Shown here piece by piece: positions 8,287 to 17,715 of a stretch of 64,000 bases of DNA. Positions within the stretch are counted from its first letter, which is position 1. Each line of letters begins with the position of its first letter. The translations under genes were made by a program, and so were the position numbers. The notes beneath the pieces were generated by a model, which made no database searches, was not told the origin of the DNA, and saw nothing but the letters and a program-made list of their open reading frames with translations. Source of the DNA: Stutzerimonas zhaodongensis (GTDB lineage: Bacteria; Pseudomonadota; Gammaproteobacteria; Pseudomonadales; Pseudomonadaceae); assembly GCF_003696365.1 (NCBI RefSeq), contig NZ_RFFM01000002.1, positions 248,001 to 312,000 on the forward strand, read 5' to 3'.

Positions 8287-9390
8287 TCAGATAACGATCA
8301 GGTCAGCTTGCAGCGCGCCGGCTTGCTTGAGTGCTTCGAGGATCGCCATCAGGTCGCTGGGAGCAGCACCTACCTGATTCACGGCCCGCACGATTTCATC
8401 AAGCGTGGTGCCGGGACCGAACTTGAACATCGGTTTGGCTTCCTGCTCCGCTTTCACCTTGGAGTTGGGAACGACCACGGTCTGGCCGTCCGAAAGTGGA
8501 TTCGGCTGGCTGACTTGCGGGTCTTCCGAAATGGTCACAGTGAGACTGCCGTGGGTGACGGCCGCAGGTTGAACACGCACGTTCTGACCGATCACGATGG
8601 TGCCGGTACGCGAGTTGATGATGACCTTGGCGATTGCCTGGCCCACATCGACTTCGAGGTTTTCCAGGATCGACAGATAGTCGACGCGCTGGCTCGGATC
8701 CAGAGGTGCAGTAATGCTGATCGAGCCGCCGTCGAGGGCCTGCGCGACACCTGGGCCGAGCAACTCGTTGATGTGGTCGACGATGTTCTTTGCAGTCGTG
8801 AAATCCGGACGATTGAGGTTCATGGTCAGAGTGGTTCCCTGATTGAACGCGCTAGGCACTGGACGCTCGACCGTGGCACCACCTGGGATACGACCGGCAG
8901 AAGGGATGTTGACGGTGATCCGCGAACCATCTGCGCCGCCGGCATCGAAGCCGCCGACGACCAGGTTGCCCTGGGCGATCGCATAGACGTTACCGTCGAT
9001 ACCTTTAAGCGGCGCCATCAGCAGGCTGCCGCCGCGCAGGCTCTTGGCATTACCGATGGAGGATACGGTGATGTCGATGGTCTGGCCGGGTTTGGCGAAT
9101 GCAGGCAAATCAGCATGGATCGACACGGCAGCCACGTTCTTAAGCTGAACGTTGCCGCCAGCCGGTACCTTGATGCCGAACTGCGCCATCATGTTGTTGA
9201 AGGTCTGCACCGTGAACGGCGTCTGGGTGGTTTGGTCACCACTTCCATTCAGGCCGACCACCAGGCCGTAGCCGATCAACTGGTTGCTACGCACGCCCTG
9301 AATGGTTGCGATGTCCTTCAGCCGCTCGGCATGAACCGGAACGGCAGCCAGGCACAACACAGCAACTACGATCGAGCTGAACAATTTCAT
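8287..9390 (-). CDS. flgI: flagellar P-ring protein FlgI
   Basis: 367 residues from the ATG at 9390. A longer in-frame opening to 9501 exists but lies inside flgH, whereas the chosen start begins a proper Sec signal peptide ([21 protein letters not shown]). The family motif [20 protein letters not shown] follows directly. FlgI forms the periplasmic P ring around the rod. It lies 13 bp downstream of flgH. Confidence 0.95.
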   Translation of the reverse strand: MKLFSSIVVAVLCLAAVPVHAERLKDIATIQGVRSNQLIGYGLVVGLNGSGDQTTQTPFTVQTFNNMMAQFGIKVPAGGNVQLKNVAAVSIHADLPAFAKPGQTIDITVSSIGNAKSLRGGSLLMAPLKGIDGNVYAIAQGNLVVGGFDAGGADGSRITVNIPSAGRIPGGATVERPVPSAFNQGTTLTMNLNRPDFTTAKNIVDHINELLGPGVAQALDGGSISITAPLDPSQRVDYLSILENLEVDVGQAIAKVIINSRTGTIVIGQNVRVQPAAVTHGSLTVTISEDPQVSQPNPLSDGQTVVVPNSKVKAEQEAKPMFKFGPGTTLDEIVRAVNQVGAAPSDLMAILEALKQAGALQADLIVI

Positions 9391-9403
9391 TGCGTGTACC
9401 TGC

Positions 9404-10117
9404 TTAGAACGGCCACAACGGGCTGATGAAGAAACGATCCAGCCAACCGGGCTGGCTGGCGTCGGCAAAGGCGCCGGTGCCAGAGTAAGTAATGCGCGCA
9501 TCGGCGATACGGGTCGAAGGCACGGTGTTGTCAGTGGCGATATCGTCAGAGCGCACCAGTCCCGCTATCCGCACCAGCTCATCGCCAGTGTTCAGGGTCA
9601 TCCACTTCTCGCCGCGGATCGCCAGGATGCCGTTGGGCAGCACGTCCGAGACGGTCACGGTGATCGAGCCAGAAAGGCTGTTGCTCTGCCCTGCCTGACC
9701 GGAACCGGATGTATCGCGCGACGCGTCGTATTCCGCCCCCAGGCTCAGCTTGTCGCCGGTAAGCAGACCGCTGCCGGCGAGCGGATTGGCCATTGCAACT
9801 GCACCGCCGAAGAGAGAGCCGAGGCCGATGTTGGCGCTGCTGTCTTTGGAGATCTTGGAGCTCGAGTTCTTGCTCGCCTGAGTTTTCTCATTGAGCGAGA
9901 CGGTGATGATGTCGCCAACCCGATAGGCTTTCCGGTCGTCATACAGATTGGTTTCGAACCCGGCCTGATAGATCGCACCGTTATTCTGCGCGGCCGGCAA
10001 TGGCGTGCGCGGCAGCACCGGAGAATAGTACGGGTCATTGGGCTTCGGGGCCGGCGCCATGCAACCAGCCAGGATCACGGAAGACATCAGCGGAAGGACA
10101 ATCATCAAGCGGCGCAT
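9404..10117 (-). CDS. flgH: flagellar L-ring lipoprotein FlgH
   Basis: 237 residues. The signal peptide ends in the lipobox VILAGC, so it is an outer-membrane lipoprotein. The family core is [20 protein letters not shown], then [20 protein letters not shown]. It builds the L ring. A GTG at 10123 opens the frame two codons earlier, but GAGG lies five bases before the ATG at 10117, so that start is preferred. Confidence 0.94.
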   Translation of the reverse strand: MRRLMIVLPLMSSVILAGCMAPAPKPNDPYYSPVLPRTPLPAAQNNGAIYQAGFETNLYDDRKAYRVGDIITVSLNEKTQASKNSSSKISKDSSANIGLGSLFGGAVAMANPLAGSGLLTGDKLSLGAEYDASRDTSGSGQAGQSNSLSGSITVTVSDVLPNGILAIRGEKWMTLNTGDELVRIAGLVRSDDIATDNTVPSTRIADARITYSGTGAFADASQPGWLDRFFISPLWPF

Positions 10118-10146
10118 AATCACCTCAATCCAGCGGCTGACAGCTG

Positions 10147-10932
10147 TTAAAGCTGCTGGGTAACGAAAGACAGCATCTGGTCGGCCGTAGAGATGACTTT
10201 CGAGTTCATCTCGTAGGCGCGCTGAGTGGTGATCATGTTCACCAGCTCCTCGACGACGCTGACGTTGGAGTTTTCCAATGTGTTCTGCAGCACGGTGCCC
10301 AAACCGTTAAGGCCGGGAGTGCTCACCTGAGGCGCCCCACTCGCGGCGGTCTCCAGGAACAGGTTGCTGCCCATGGCTTGCAGTCCCGCCGGGTTCACGA
10401 AGTCAGCTGTCTGCAGGTTGCCGATGATCTGTGGAGCGGGATTACCCAGCGTGGTGACAGAAACGGTACCGTCTTCGCCCACGGTAAATGTCTGAGTTTC
10501 CGGCGGCACGACGATCGCAGGCTCCAAGGCATAGCCGTTGGACGTTACGATCTGGCCTTCGGCATTCAGATGGAAGCTACCGTCACGCGAGTAGGAAACC
10601 GTGCCGTCTGGCAGCAGCACCTGAAAGAAGCCACGGCCGTTGATCGCCATGTCGAGCGGTTGCTCGGTGGTTTGCAGGCTGCCAGCAGTAAATTGCTTCT
10701 GCGTTCCGACTATCCGCACACCGGTACCCAGCTGAAGCCCCGAAGGCAGTTCGCTGTCCTGCGTGGACTGGCCGCCCGGCTGACGTCGGATCTGATAGAG
10801 CAGGTCCTGAAACTCGGCACGATCCTTCTTGAAGCCGGTGGTGGACACGTTAGCCAGGTTGTTGGAAATGGTGGTCAGGTTCATGTCCTGAGCGGACAAA
10901 CCGGTCTTGCTGACCCACAGTGCTGGAAGCAT
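10147..10932 (-). CDS. flgG: flagellar distal rod protein FlgG
   Basis: 261 residues, the usual FlgG length, starting [16 protein letters not shown] at 10932. The frame extends upstream to 11016 but overlaps flgF and lacks the family N-terminus. The N-terminal rod motif ([18 protein letters not shown]) and C-terminal helix ([20 protein letters not shown]) are intact. It is the distal rod subunit, exported by the flagellar type III system. Confidence 0.95.
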   Translation of the reverse strand: MLPALWVSKTGLSAQDMNLTTISNNLANVSTTGFKKDRAEFQDLLYQIRRQPGGQSTQDSELPSGLQLGTGVRIVGTQKQFTAGSLQTTEQPLDMAINGRGFFQVLLPDGTVSYSRDGSFHLNAEGQIVTSNGYALEPAIVVPPETQTFTVGEDGTVSVTTLGNPAPQIIGNLQTADFVNPAGLQAMGSNLFLETAASGAPQVSTPGLNGLGTVLQNTLENSNVSVVEELVNMITTQRAYEMNSKVISTADQMLSFVTQQL

Positions 10933-10978
10933 GTTCTTCTCCTCGTGCGCCGGAATTCGGGCGCGCCGCCTAGTTTGT

Positions 10979-11719
10979 TTAGCTGATCTGCAAGACTCGG
11001 GCCGCAGCGGCACCATCTTCTTCGGCAGTACGCATCATTTTCACGTGAAGCTCGAACTGGCGTGACAGCGCGAGCATGGACGTCATCTCGGCTACCGCAT
11101 TGACGTTGCTGGCTTCCAGAAAGCCCGAGGTCACGCGAACCGCGGCGTCAGCCTCAACGGCCTCACCGGTTTTCATTCGAATCAGGCCATCGGTGCCCTT
11201 CACCAGCTGTTTAGGGTCAGGGTTGACCAGCTTCAATCGGTCAACACCGACCACCACATTGGGGTTTTCACCCAGGGCACGAATGCTGATGGACCCGTCT
11301 GCGCCGATGTCGATCTTCTCGTCTGGCGGCACGGCAATCGGCCCGGCATTGCCGAGAACCGGCAAGCCGTCGCCGGTCCTCAGCATCCCGAGGGTATCGA
11401 CGTTCAGGCTGCCAGTACGGGCATAGGCTTCGCTGCCGTCAGGTGCTTGAACGGCGATCCAGCCGTCGCCCTCGACCGCCACGTCCAGATCTCGCCCGGT
11501 TTCCTGAAGTGTTCCGGAAGTGAAATCCGTACCGGGGCGCTCGGTCATTGCATAAACCCGAGCAGGGAAACTGTCGCCGAACACCTGCATCGATCGCGCT
11601 TGTTCGAAGTCGCGACGGAAGCCCGTAGTCGAGATGTTTGCCAGGTTGTTGGCATGCGCCTGCTGGGCCCGAGCGTTCTGGCTCGCCCCCGTCATTGCCA
11701 CATAGAGCATCTTGTCCAT
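10979..11719 (-). CDS. flgF: flagellar proximal rod protein FlgF
   Basis: 246 residues from MDKMLYVAMTGAS at 11719, preceded by GGAGG at good spacing. The rod motif (NNLANISTTGFRRD) and C-terminal helix (EMTSMLALSRQFELHVKMMR) are typical. It is the first gene of flgFGHIJKL. A consensus sigma-54 promoter lies about 55-70 bp upstream, beyond the flgE terminator, so this operon is transcribed independently of flgBCDE. Confidence 0.94.
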   Translation of the reverse strand: MDKMLYVAMTGASQNARAQQAHANNLANISTTGFRRDFEQARSMQVFGDSFPARVYAMTERPGTDFTSGTLQETGRDLDVAVEGDGWIAVQAPDGSEAYARTGSLNVDTLGMLRTGDGLPVLGNAGPIAVPPDEKIDIGADGSISIRALGENPNVVVGVDRLKLVNPDPKQLVKGTDGLIRMKTGEAVEADAAVRVTSGFLEASNVNAVAEMTSMLALSRQFELHVKMMRTAEEDGAAAARVLQIS

Positions 11720-11772
11720 CGAACCTCCGAAACACGCCAATTGACGCTAACTGGATTACATAACCTGAATTA

Positions 11773-11787
11773 GCAATAGGCGTGCCA
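11773..11787 (-). promoter_or_regulatory. sigma-54 promoter of flgFGHIJKL
   Basis: On the minus strand it reads TGGCAC-N5-TTGC, a perfect -24/-12 element. The predicted transcript starts near 11761, giving a ~42-nt leader before flgF. FleQ-type activation is inferred from pseudomonad flagellar regulation. Confidence 0.85.
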
Positions 11788-11835
11788 CGGAAATAAGTTG
11801 AAGTTATGACGTTGATAAATAAGGATTTTTCTAAT

Positions 11836-11891
11836 AAAAAAAAGGCCCTGATGGGCCTTGAAAAAGCGAGGCGGCAATTTACCGCCGCCTC
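11836..11891 (-). terminator. tandem terminator after flgE
   Basis: Two hairpins in series on the minus strand: GAGGCGGC...GCCGCCTC (11868-11891) followed by a T-run, then AAGGCCC-ATCA-GGGCCTT followed by eight T residues. They end flgBCDE transcription before the flgF promoter. Confidence 0.9.
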
Positions 11892-11910
11892 GGTGCGGCT
11901 TGGGCATCCA

Positions 11911-13191
11911 TCAACGCAGGTTGATGATCGTCTGGGTGATCGCGCTTTCGGTTTCGATGGTCTTGGCGTTCGCCTGATAGTTACGTTGAGCCACAATCAG
12001 ATTGACCAGCTGGTCAGATAGCTCGACGTTGGAATCTTCGAGCGCGCCCGCCTGAAGCGAGCCCAGCGTGCCACTGCCTGGCGGGTTGCGCACAGGCTCA
12101 CCAGACTCGAACGATTGCACCCACTGGGTTTTACCCACCGGCGTCAAGCCTTGAACGTTGGCAAAGTTCGCCAGAATGATCTGCCCCTGCACCTTGGATT
12201 GGCCGTTGGTATAGCGAGCGAAGATTTCGCCTGTTTCGCTGATTTCAAGCCCGGCCAATTCACCTGTGGTGTAACCATCCTGACTGACGCTGTTGACGGC
12301 AAACGAACTGGCGTACTGAGTCGAACCTCGCATATCGAGCGTCATGTTGAGTCCCCCTGCCGGGGCGGCGTTGTTGAGCGACCAGCTTCCGTCAGTGTTC
12401 TTGACCGCTGGCTGCCAACCCGCAATGGGGGTGCTTCCGCTTGCCGGGTTTACAAGGCTACCGGACGGGCTGAACTCGAGGTTCGTCGTACTTGGCGCTG
12501 TGCTGTTGACTGGATCCGCCGGGTTTCGCCCGTTCACGAGAACATGCATCTGCCAAGTGTTGGCAGTACCGGTCTTGACGAAGTATTGCGTCATGACATG
12601 GGAATTACCCTGCTCATCGAAAACATTGGTCGATGTCGAGGAGTTGTAGCTCAACGGGTCGGCAGGGTCGAACGGCGTGTTGATCGGTTCAATATTGGTG
12701 GAGTTGAGATTGAATCCCTGGGTGACCTTAGTAGTAGCTTTGGGCTCCTGGCTTGAGGTCTGGATCTTCAGATCACTCACTCGCCCCGTCTGGATGTTGC
12801 CGTTGCCGTCAACAGAATACCCCTGGAGCTTGTAACCAAAGTTATCGACCAGGTTACCTACCTTGTCGGTACCGAAGTAGCCGGCACGGGTGTAGCTCAG
12901 CGCGCCGTTGTTACTGACTTGGAAAAAACCGTTGCCGTTAATTGCGAGGTCAAGGGCATTCTGGGTGTAGTTGATATTGCCCTGGTTGAACTGCTGAGAC
13001 ACGTTAGCCAGCAGCACTCCACTGCCCTGCGGGTTCTTGCCGGTACCAAGTACCGATGAGGCGTACACGTCGGCAAACTCCGCGCGCGACTGCTTGAAAC
13101 CCGCAGTTCCTGCGTTGGCGATGTTGTTACCTGTGACATTGAGATCTTTGCTTGCGGCACGCATGCCGCTGAGGCCGATATTGAACGACAT
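11911..13191 (-). CDS. flgE: flagellar hook protein FlgE
   Basis: 426 residues. The N-terminus MSFNIGLSGMRAASKDLNVT with GNNIANAGTAGFKQS is the axial-protein signature. The C-terminal helix (LSDQLVNLIVAQRNYQANAK) polymerises the hook. The central region (DEQGNSHVMTQYFVKTGTAN) matches FlgE surface domains. It is the last gene of flgBCDE and is followed by a double terminator. Confidence 0.95.
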   Translation of the reverse strand: MSFNIGLSGMRAASKDLNVTGNNIANAGTAGFKQSRAEFADVYASSVLGTGKNPQGSGVLLANVSQQFNQGNINYTQNALDLAINGNGFFQVSNNGALSYTRAGYFGTDKVGNLVDNFGYKLQGYSVDGNGNIQTGRVSDLKIQTSSQEPKATTKVTQGFNLNSTNIEPINTPFDPADPLSYNSSTSTNVFDEQGNSHVMTQYFVKTGTANTWQMHVLVNGRNPADPVNSTAPSTTNLEFSPSGSLVNPASGSTPIAGWQPAVKNTDGSWSLNNAAPAGGLNMTLDMRGSTQYASSFAVNSVSQDGYTTGELAGLEISETGEIFARYTNGQSKVQGQIILANFANVQGLTPVGKTQWVQSFESGEPVRNPPGSGTLGSLQAGALEDSNVELSDQLVNLIVAQRNYQANAKTIETESAITQTIINLR

Positions 13192-13222
13192 GAACTGCTC
13201 CTGTTACCGGATGTGCCGGCGT

Positions 13223-13903
13223 TTACTGACCAATGACCTGGACTTTTGAAAGTCCGATACTGCCGACTCCGGCCAGGTTGAGCTGCAGCTCACCGCCGTT
13301 CTGTCCAAGCGTGACGCTATCTACGTTGGCGGGAAGCATGGTGTACAACCCCTTCGTCTCGCCTTGATAAGTGGCTTGCGCCTCGAATCGATAAGTACCC
13401 GGCGGCAAGGTTTTGCCGCTCGAGTCCTTGCCGTCCCACATGAAAGACACATTGCCGGCTTGCTGTTGACCCATGTTGATACGGTTCACTACCGTTCCGG
13501 CACTGTCGTAGACGTTGACCGCAACGTTGCTACTGGTGGTCGGAAGCACAAGGCTGGCCTTGAATGTCTCGCTTGTATCCACCACCGCCTTGTCTGTTGG
13601 CACTATCACCTTTCGACCAACCAGTGAAGACGCCTGTAACGCTTGAGACGACTGATAGCCAGAGAGCATTGTCGATACGCTGCTATTCAGCTTTTCAACA
13701 CCTTCTACAGTGCTGAACTGCGCCAGCTGGGCAATGAACTCGCCGTTTTCCTGAGGCTCCAGCGGGTTCTGGTTGTTCAGCTGGGTGACCAGCAATTGGA
13801 GAAACTCGTTCTTGCCGAGGTTGTTGTTTTTTACTTCGCGATCTTTGATCTGATATTGATCGAGTACCGAACCGGTACCACCGACGCCGCCTGTCGTGCT
13901 CAT
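13223..13903 (-). CDS. flgD: flagellar hook-capping protein FlgD
   Basis: 226 residues. The N-terminal export and capping region (LGKNEFLQLLVTQLNNQNPL, then EPQENGEFIAQLAQFSTVEG) is diagnostic. The C-terminal half is a FlgD Ig-like/Tudor region (NVYDSAGTVV, FMWDGKDSSG). It caps the growing hook and is needed for FlgE polymerisation. It lies between flgC and flgE in the standard order. Confidence 0.95.
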   Translation of the reverse strand: MSTTGGVGGTGSVLDQYQIKDREVKNNNLGKNEFLQLLVTQLNNQNPLEPQENGEFIAQLAQFSTVEGVEKLNSSVSTMLSGYQSSQALQASSLVGRKVIVPTDKAVVDTSETFKASLVLPTTSSNVAVNVYDSAGTVVNRINMGQQQAGNVSFMWDGKDSSGKTLPPGTYRFEAQATYQGETKGLYTMLPANVDSVTLGQNGGELQLNLAGVGSIGLSKVQVIGQ

Positions 13904-13921
13904 GGCTATCTCTCGTAAGGG

Positions 13922-14365
13922 TTACTGGCCCAAGGTCAGAACTTTCTGCAACATCGTCTTGGCCGTGTTCATCAGCTCGGCATTGGTCTGGAACGACCGG
14001 CTCGCCGAAATCATGTCCGCCATCTCTTCAACGACATTCACGTTCGGGTAATACACGTAACCTTCTTCGTTCGCCGCCGGATGGTTGGGCTCATAGCGCG
14101 CTTGAAGCTCGCTCTGATCCTCAACTATCCCCAGCACCTGAACACCGGCTCCCGCCTGATTCTGTTCGGCGAACAGCGACTGGTCCGGCTGCCCATTGGC
14201 CTGCTGAAGCATGGTCGCGAACACCGGATGACGTGCGCGGTAGGTCTGATCAACACTGGACGACACCGTTTCGGCGTTGGCGATGTTGCTCGATATGGTG
14301 TTCAGGCGGGTGCTTTGAGCACTCATGCCGCTGCCGGCAATATTGAATACGCTGCTAAGGGACAT
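13922..14365 (-). CDS. flgC: flagellar proximal rod protein FlgC
   Basis: 147 residues. The N-terminus MSLSSVFNIAGSGMSAQSTR with NTISSNIANAETVSSSVDQT and the C-terminal DMISASRSFQTNAELMNTAK identify FlgC. It forms part of the proximal rod and follows flgB by 14 bp. Confidence 0.95.
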   Translation of the reverse strand: MSLSSVFNIAGSGMSAQSTRLNTISSNIANAETVSSSVDQTYRARHPVFATMLQQANGQPDQSLFAEQNQAGAGVQVLGIVEDQSELQARYEPNHPAANEEGYVYYPNVNVVEEMADMISASRSFQTNAELMNTAKTMLQKVLTLGQ

Positions 14366-14379
14366 GGCTTTCGCTCCGT

Positions 14380-14784
14380 TTATTCGCCGCGCAGGGCGCT
14401 CATCAGCCCCCTGAACTTACTGTTGAGCATGGTGAAGCTTGCTTGGAAGTCGATGGCATTTTCTGCATAGGTGGCCTGCTCCACCTGGACATCTACGGTG
14501 TTCTGATCGAGCGAGGCATGTGCGGGCGTGCGGAATCGCAAGCCGGGGTCGGCTACTTCCATCCCCTGAGCGGCGATATGCTTGCTACTGGTCGTAGCGA
14601 CCCCGAAGCCGCCCTGGTTCTTGCTTTGCTGCGCTGCAAGAACAGAACCGAATTCGAGATCCCGAGCCTTGTAGTTCGGGGTATCGGCGTTGGCAATATT
14701 ATTGGCAAGCACTTCTGCGCGTTGAGCTCTGAAGCCGAGCGCTTTCTCGTGGATACCAAGTGCCTTATCGAAACTGATGCTCAT
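14380..14784 (-). CDS. flgB: flagellar proximal rod protein FlgB
   Basis: 134 residues from MSISFDKALGIHEKAL at 14784, with AGAGGG upstream. An earlier in-frame start at 14820 would lie upstream of the predicted transcription start (~14816), so it is rejected. The motif ANNIANADTPNYKARDLEF is typical. It is the first gene of flgBCDE, behind a sigma-54 promoter. Confidence 0.94.
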   Translation of the reverse strand: MSISFDKALGIHEKALGFRAQRAEVLANNIANADTPNYKARDLEFGSVLAAQQSKNQGGFGVATTSSKHIAAQGMEVADPGLRFRTPAHASLDQNTVDVQVEQATYAENAIDFQASFTMLNSKFRGLMSALRGE

Positions 14785-14827
14785 GATCTGGCCCTCTGCC
14801 GGATACAGTCTGCTTGGCAAACTACGA

Positions 14828-14842
14828 GCAAGGGCCGTGCCA
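14828..14842 (-). promoter_or_regulatory. sigma-54 promoter of flgBCDE
   Basis: The minus strand reads TGGCAC-GGCCC-TTGC, a perfect -24/-12 element. The start is predicted near 14816, 32 nt before the flgB ATG. Confidence 0.85.
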
Positions 14843-14900
14843 CTTATCTAGAGCTGTGATTTATCAGGGGTTTACGCGGAGGTGCGAGGGTTTTAACGTC

Positions 14901-14937
14901 AAAAGCGGCAAAGAACTTCCATTCTCTTGCCGCTTTT
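14901..14937 (-). terminator. terminator after cheR
   Basis: The arms AAAAGCGGCAA and TTGCCGCTTTT enclose a 15-nt loop. It lies 44 bp past the cheR stop and about 60 bp upstream of the flgB promoter, separating the chemotaxis and flg units. Confidence 0.75.
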
Positions 14938-14981
14938 GTATGGTAGGGCGACAGATTTCTGCCGCTACCCGCCAGAGGAAG

Positions 14982-15806
14982 CTACTTGGCTTTATAGATG
15001 ATACCCGGGCTGCACTGGACCATTTGGTAAAGCTCAGGCAATCCGTTCAAGGCCTCAGATGCGCCGAGAAAGAGATAACCACCAGGCTTCAAGGTAGCGT
15101 GGATACGCTTGAGAATATCTTTCTTCACATCGGCAGAGAAATAGATCAGTACGTTGCGACAGAACACGATGTCGAACTTGCCTAACACGGCATAGCTGTC
15201 CAGCAAGTTCTGCACGCGAAATTCGACGCGACTGCGGACAGCTGGCTTTACCACCCAGCGGCCCGGCGTCTTGACATCGAAATAGCGCTGCAGACGCTCA
15301 CTCGACAGCCCTCGGGCAATAGCCAAACTGTCATATTCAGCTGCCTTTGACGCCGCAAGCATGGTTCCCGACAACTCCGTCGCGACTATCTGCACCGCAG
15401 TTTTCGGCTGGCTTGGGCTGTTGCGCTCGAACTCATCGATGGTCATCGACAACGAGTACGGCTCCTGCCCCGATGAACAGGCGGCAGACCATATACGTAA
15501 GCGCTGCCCCGGCGAGCCCTTGAGCAACTCAGGGAGAACGCGACTGCGCAGCACTTCGAATGGATAGGTATCCCTGAACCAAAGCGTCTCGTTGGTCGTC
15601 ATGGCATCGACGACCTGCTCACGTAGGCCGCTTCGTGGCTGAGCCTGGATCTTCCTGACCAGATCACCCAGGGTCTTTAGACCTTGCTGCTCCATCAACT
15701 TGTTCAGTCTGCTGGACACCAGATACTGCTTGTTACTGCCCAGCAGAATGCCGCAAGTCTTCTCTAGGAACACTCGGAACTGATCGAAATCCGGATCACC
15801 TGACAC
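14982..15806 (-). CDS. cheR: chemotaxis protein methyltransferase CheR
   Basis: 274 residues with a GTG start at 15806. The N-terminal CheR all-alpha domain is about 1-75 (FRVFLEKTCGILLGSNKQYL). The SAM-binding domain follows, with IWSAACSSGQEPYSLSM and KFDIVFCRNVLIYF. It methylates glutamates of chemoreceptors in adaptation. It lies just downstream of cheV, 38 bp apart, and next to flgB, as in other pseudomonads. Confidence 0.94.
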   Translation of the reverse strand: MSGDPDFDQFRVFLEKTCGILLGSNKQYLVSSRLNKLMEQQGLKTLGDLVRKIQAQPRSGLREQVVDAMTTNETLWFRDTYPFEVLRSRVLPELLKGSPGQRLRIWSAACSSGQEPYSLSMTIDEFERNSPSQPKTAVQIVATELSGTMLAASKAAEYDSLAIARGLSSERLQRYFDVKTPGRWVVKPAVRSRVEFRVQNLLDSYAVLGKFDIVFCRNVLIYFSADVKKDILKRIHATLKPGGYLFLGASEALNGLPELYQMVQCSPGIIYKAK

Positions 15807-15843
15807 TAATAAAGCCCACCAGTCGTAATGAGAGGACGATGCC

Positions 15844-16776
15844 TCATTTCCTATCCGTAGCCCGGATCCGTTCTATCACTCGGTTGGCCAGATCGTCCGC
15901 CTGAAACTTGGCGAGAAAATCGTCGGCGCCGACTCGCTTGACCATGCTTTGGTTGAACACGCCAGAAAGCGAAGTATGCAGCAGGATATGAAGATCCCGC
16001 ATGGAAGGATCCTGCCTCACTTCGGTTGTGAGCGTATAGCCATCCATTTCTGGCATTTCGATGTCAGAAATCATCATCACGAATTCTTCCGATGGTTTCT
16101 TGCCTTCTGCAACCAGTTTTTGCAGGTAAGTCAGTGCTTGCCGCCCATCATTCTGTGCAACCACTTCAATTCCCAGATTCTGTAGACAACGAATAATCTG
16201 CTTCCGTGCAACAGATGAATCATCGACGATGAGCACGCGGCTGGTCGATGCCTTGCTGCTGGTCTCCTCGTCACCGATGCTCACCGAAAGCTGTTCGGAA
16301 ACAGGTGCCACCTCCGCCAAAACTTTCTCGACATCGATGATCTCGACCATCTGCCCTTCTAGATGGGTCACGGCCGTCAAATAATGGTCGTTACCCACGC
16401 CTTTGGGTGGTGGGAGGATCGACTCCCAGTTCATGTTGACGATTCGCTCGACCGAGCGAACCAGAAAGCCGAGAACCTTTGTGTTGTATTCGACGATGAT
16501 CGCGAAGCTGTTGGGAAGGTTTTCCAGAGCCGGTTTACCCGTCGCCAGCGACAAATCAAGAATCGACAAGGTGTTCCCGCGGATATTGGCAACACCGCGC
16601 ACGACCGGACTTGACCGGGGCATTACTGTCAAACGCGGGCACTGAAGCACTTCTTTGACTTTAAATACGTTGATGCCATACAGCTGCTTGTCATCCAGTC
16701 TGAATAAAAGTAGCTCCAGACGATTCTGTCCGACCAGCTGGGTACGCTGGTTAACCGAGTCCAATACACCGGCCAT
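15844..16776 (-). CDS. cheV: chemotaxis coupling protein CheV (CheW-REC)
   Basis: 310 residues from MAGVLDSVNQRTQLVG at 16776, with GAGGGA upstream. The N-terminal CheW-like domain is about 15-165 (LFRLDDKQLYGINVFKVKEV). A C-terminal receiver domain (about 180-305) carries VLIVDDSS and phosphoacceptor Asp in ISDIEMPEMDG. It couples receptors to CheA, with phosphorylation-dependent adaptation. It is divergent from flgA over an 80-95 bp spacer. Confidence 0.95.
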   Translation of the reverse strand: MAGVLDSVNQRTQLVGQNRLELLLFRLDDKQLYGINVFKVKEVLQCPRLTVMPRSSPVVRGVANIRGNTLSILDLSLATGKPALENLPNSFAIIVEYNTKVLGFLVRSVERIVNMNWESILPPPKGVGNDHYLTAVTHLEGQMVEIIDVEKVLAEVAPVSEQLSVSIGDEETSSKASTSRVLIVDDSSVARKQIIRCLQNLGIEVVAQNDGRQALTYLQKLVAEGKKPSEEFVMMISDIEMPEMDGYTLTTEVRQDPSMRDLHILLHTSLSGVFNQSMVKRVGADDFLAKFQADDLANRVIERIRATDRK

Positions 16777-16832
16777 GCCAGTTCCCTCGTGCTTTGCGAT
16801 TAGAGATATCAAATGTCACATGCTGGAGCTAA

Positions 16833-16847
16833 CGGCACGCCCTTTGC
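16833..16847 (+). promoter_or_regulatory. sigma-54 promoter of flgA
   Basis: CGGCAC-GCCCT-TTGC matches the -24/-12 consensus with one mismatch. Counting from the -12 GC, the transcript should begin near 16859, one base before the first in-frame ATG at 16860, which favours the downstream ATG at 16872 as the flgA start. Confidence 0.7.
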
Positions 16848-16871
16848 TTCTGCCATGACATGAAGACACAA

Positions 16872-17612
16872 ATGACTTTATTCCGGCATCCATGCAAGGC
16901 GCTTAGGCAAGCGATCCTGATACCGATCCTTTGCGGCCTCATGCAATTCGCCGATGCAGCGAGCGTTACGCGACCTGAACAGCTTATCGACGCAACACGC
17001 GATTTTCTTGAGCAAGAAGTAGCCAACTATTTGCAGCGTAGCCAAATTCAAGCTCGGCATGAAATAGAAGTGAATCGATTGGATCCCAGGCTCCGGCTCG
17101 CATCGTGCGATCTGCCTCTGCAGGCGAAGCTCGAAAGTCCTATGCAGCCAGTCGGCCGCACGACGGTTAGAGTTAGCTGCACGGGCGCCGCACCCTGGTC
17201 TGTTTTCGTACCATCGCAAGTTCATCTGTTTCGCGAAGTAGTAGTCGCACGTCGGCCTTTGGCGCGCGATAAGATCATCGATGAGGCAGATGTCACGCTG
17301 GCGGAGCGTGACGTGAGCTCGTTGAATCAAGGTTACTTCACGGCGTTTGATCAGGTGCTTGGCAACAAGGTAAGCCGCAGCGCCCTACCCGATCAGGTGC
17401 TGCCGCCGACCTATATTTCGGCTGCAGAAATAATCCGCAAAGGAGATCAGGTAGTAATCAGCGCGAAAAATTCGACGATTAATGTGAGAATGCCCGGAGA
17501 AGCTTTAACCGATGGCGCTCTCGGCACGCAGATTCGCATCAAAAATCAGCGATCTGGCCGAACGATCAAGGCGCGCGTCATTGGCCCCGGGCAGGTGGAG
17601 GTCGCGATGTAA
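16872..17612 (+). CDS. flgA: flagellar P-ring assembly chaperone FlgA
   Basis: 246 residues from 16872; the frame also has an ATG at 16860 (250 residues), which would be leaderless given the predicted sigma-54 start. A Sec signal peptide ends near QFADAA. The periplasmic part contains the SAF domain (about residues 115-175: ARRPLARDKIIDEADVTLAE) and the C-terminal KGDQVVISAKNSTINVRMPG with RTIKARVIGPGQVEV. It assists FlgI polymerisation into the P ring. The ribosome-binding site for either start is weak. Confidence 0.92.
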   Translation: MTLFRHPCKALRQAILIPILCGLMQFADAASVTRPEQLIDATRDFLEQEVANYLQRSQIQARHEIEVNRLDPRLRLASCDLPLQAKLESPMQPVGRTTVRVSCTGAAPWSVFVPSQVHLFREVVVARRPLARDKIIDEADVTLAERDVSSLNQGYFTAFDQVLGNKVSRSALPDQVLPPTYISAAEIIRKGDQVVISAKNSTINVRMPGEALTDGALGTQIRIKNQRSGRTIKARVIGPGQVEVAM

Positions 17613-17652
17613 GCCTTGAGCGCGCGACGCGGCCATTTGCTCGAAATAAAGC

Positions 17653-17679
17653 TAAAGTTTCCCTTGGCTTTGCCGAAAA
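17653..17679 (+). promoter_or_regulatory. sigma-28 (FliA) promoter of flgM
   Basis: TAAAGTTT, an 11-bp spacer and GCCGAAAA match the FliA consensus TAAAGTTT-N11-GCCGATAA with one mismatch. It lies about 37 bp upstream of flgM, the anti-FliA factor, closing a feedback loop. Confidence 0.85.
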
Positions 17680-17715
17680 GCAGGCAAGCGTCCTGACTTA
17701 TTCGAGGTTTCGATC

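Noticed and set aside
8275..9426. 383-codon open frame on the plus strand
   Set aside because: It is antisense to flgI and flgJ-flgH ends; the real gene on the minus strand has family motifs, and this frame has none.
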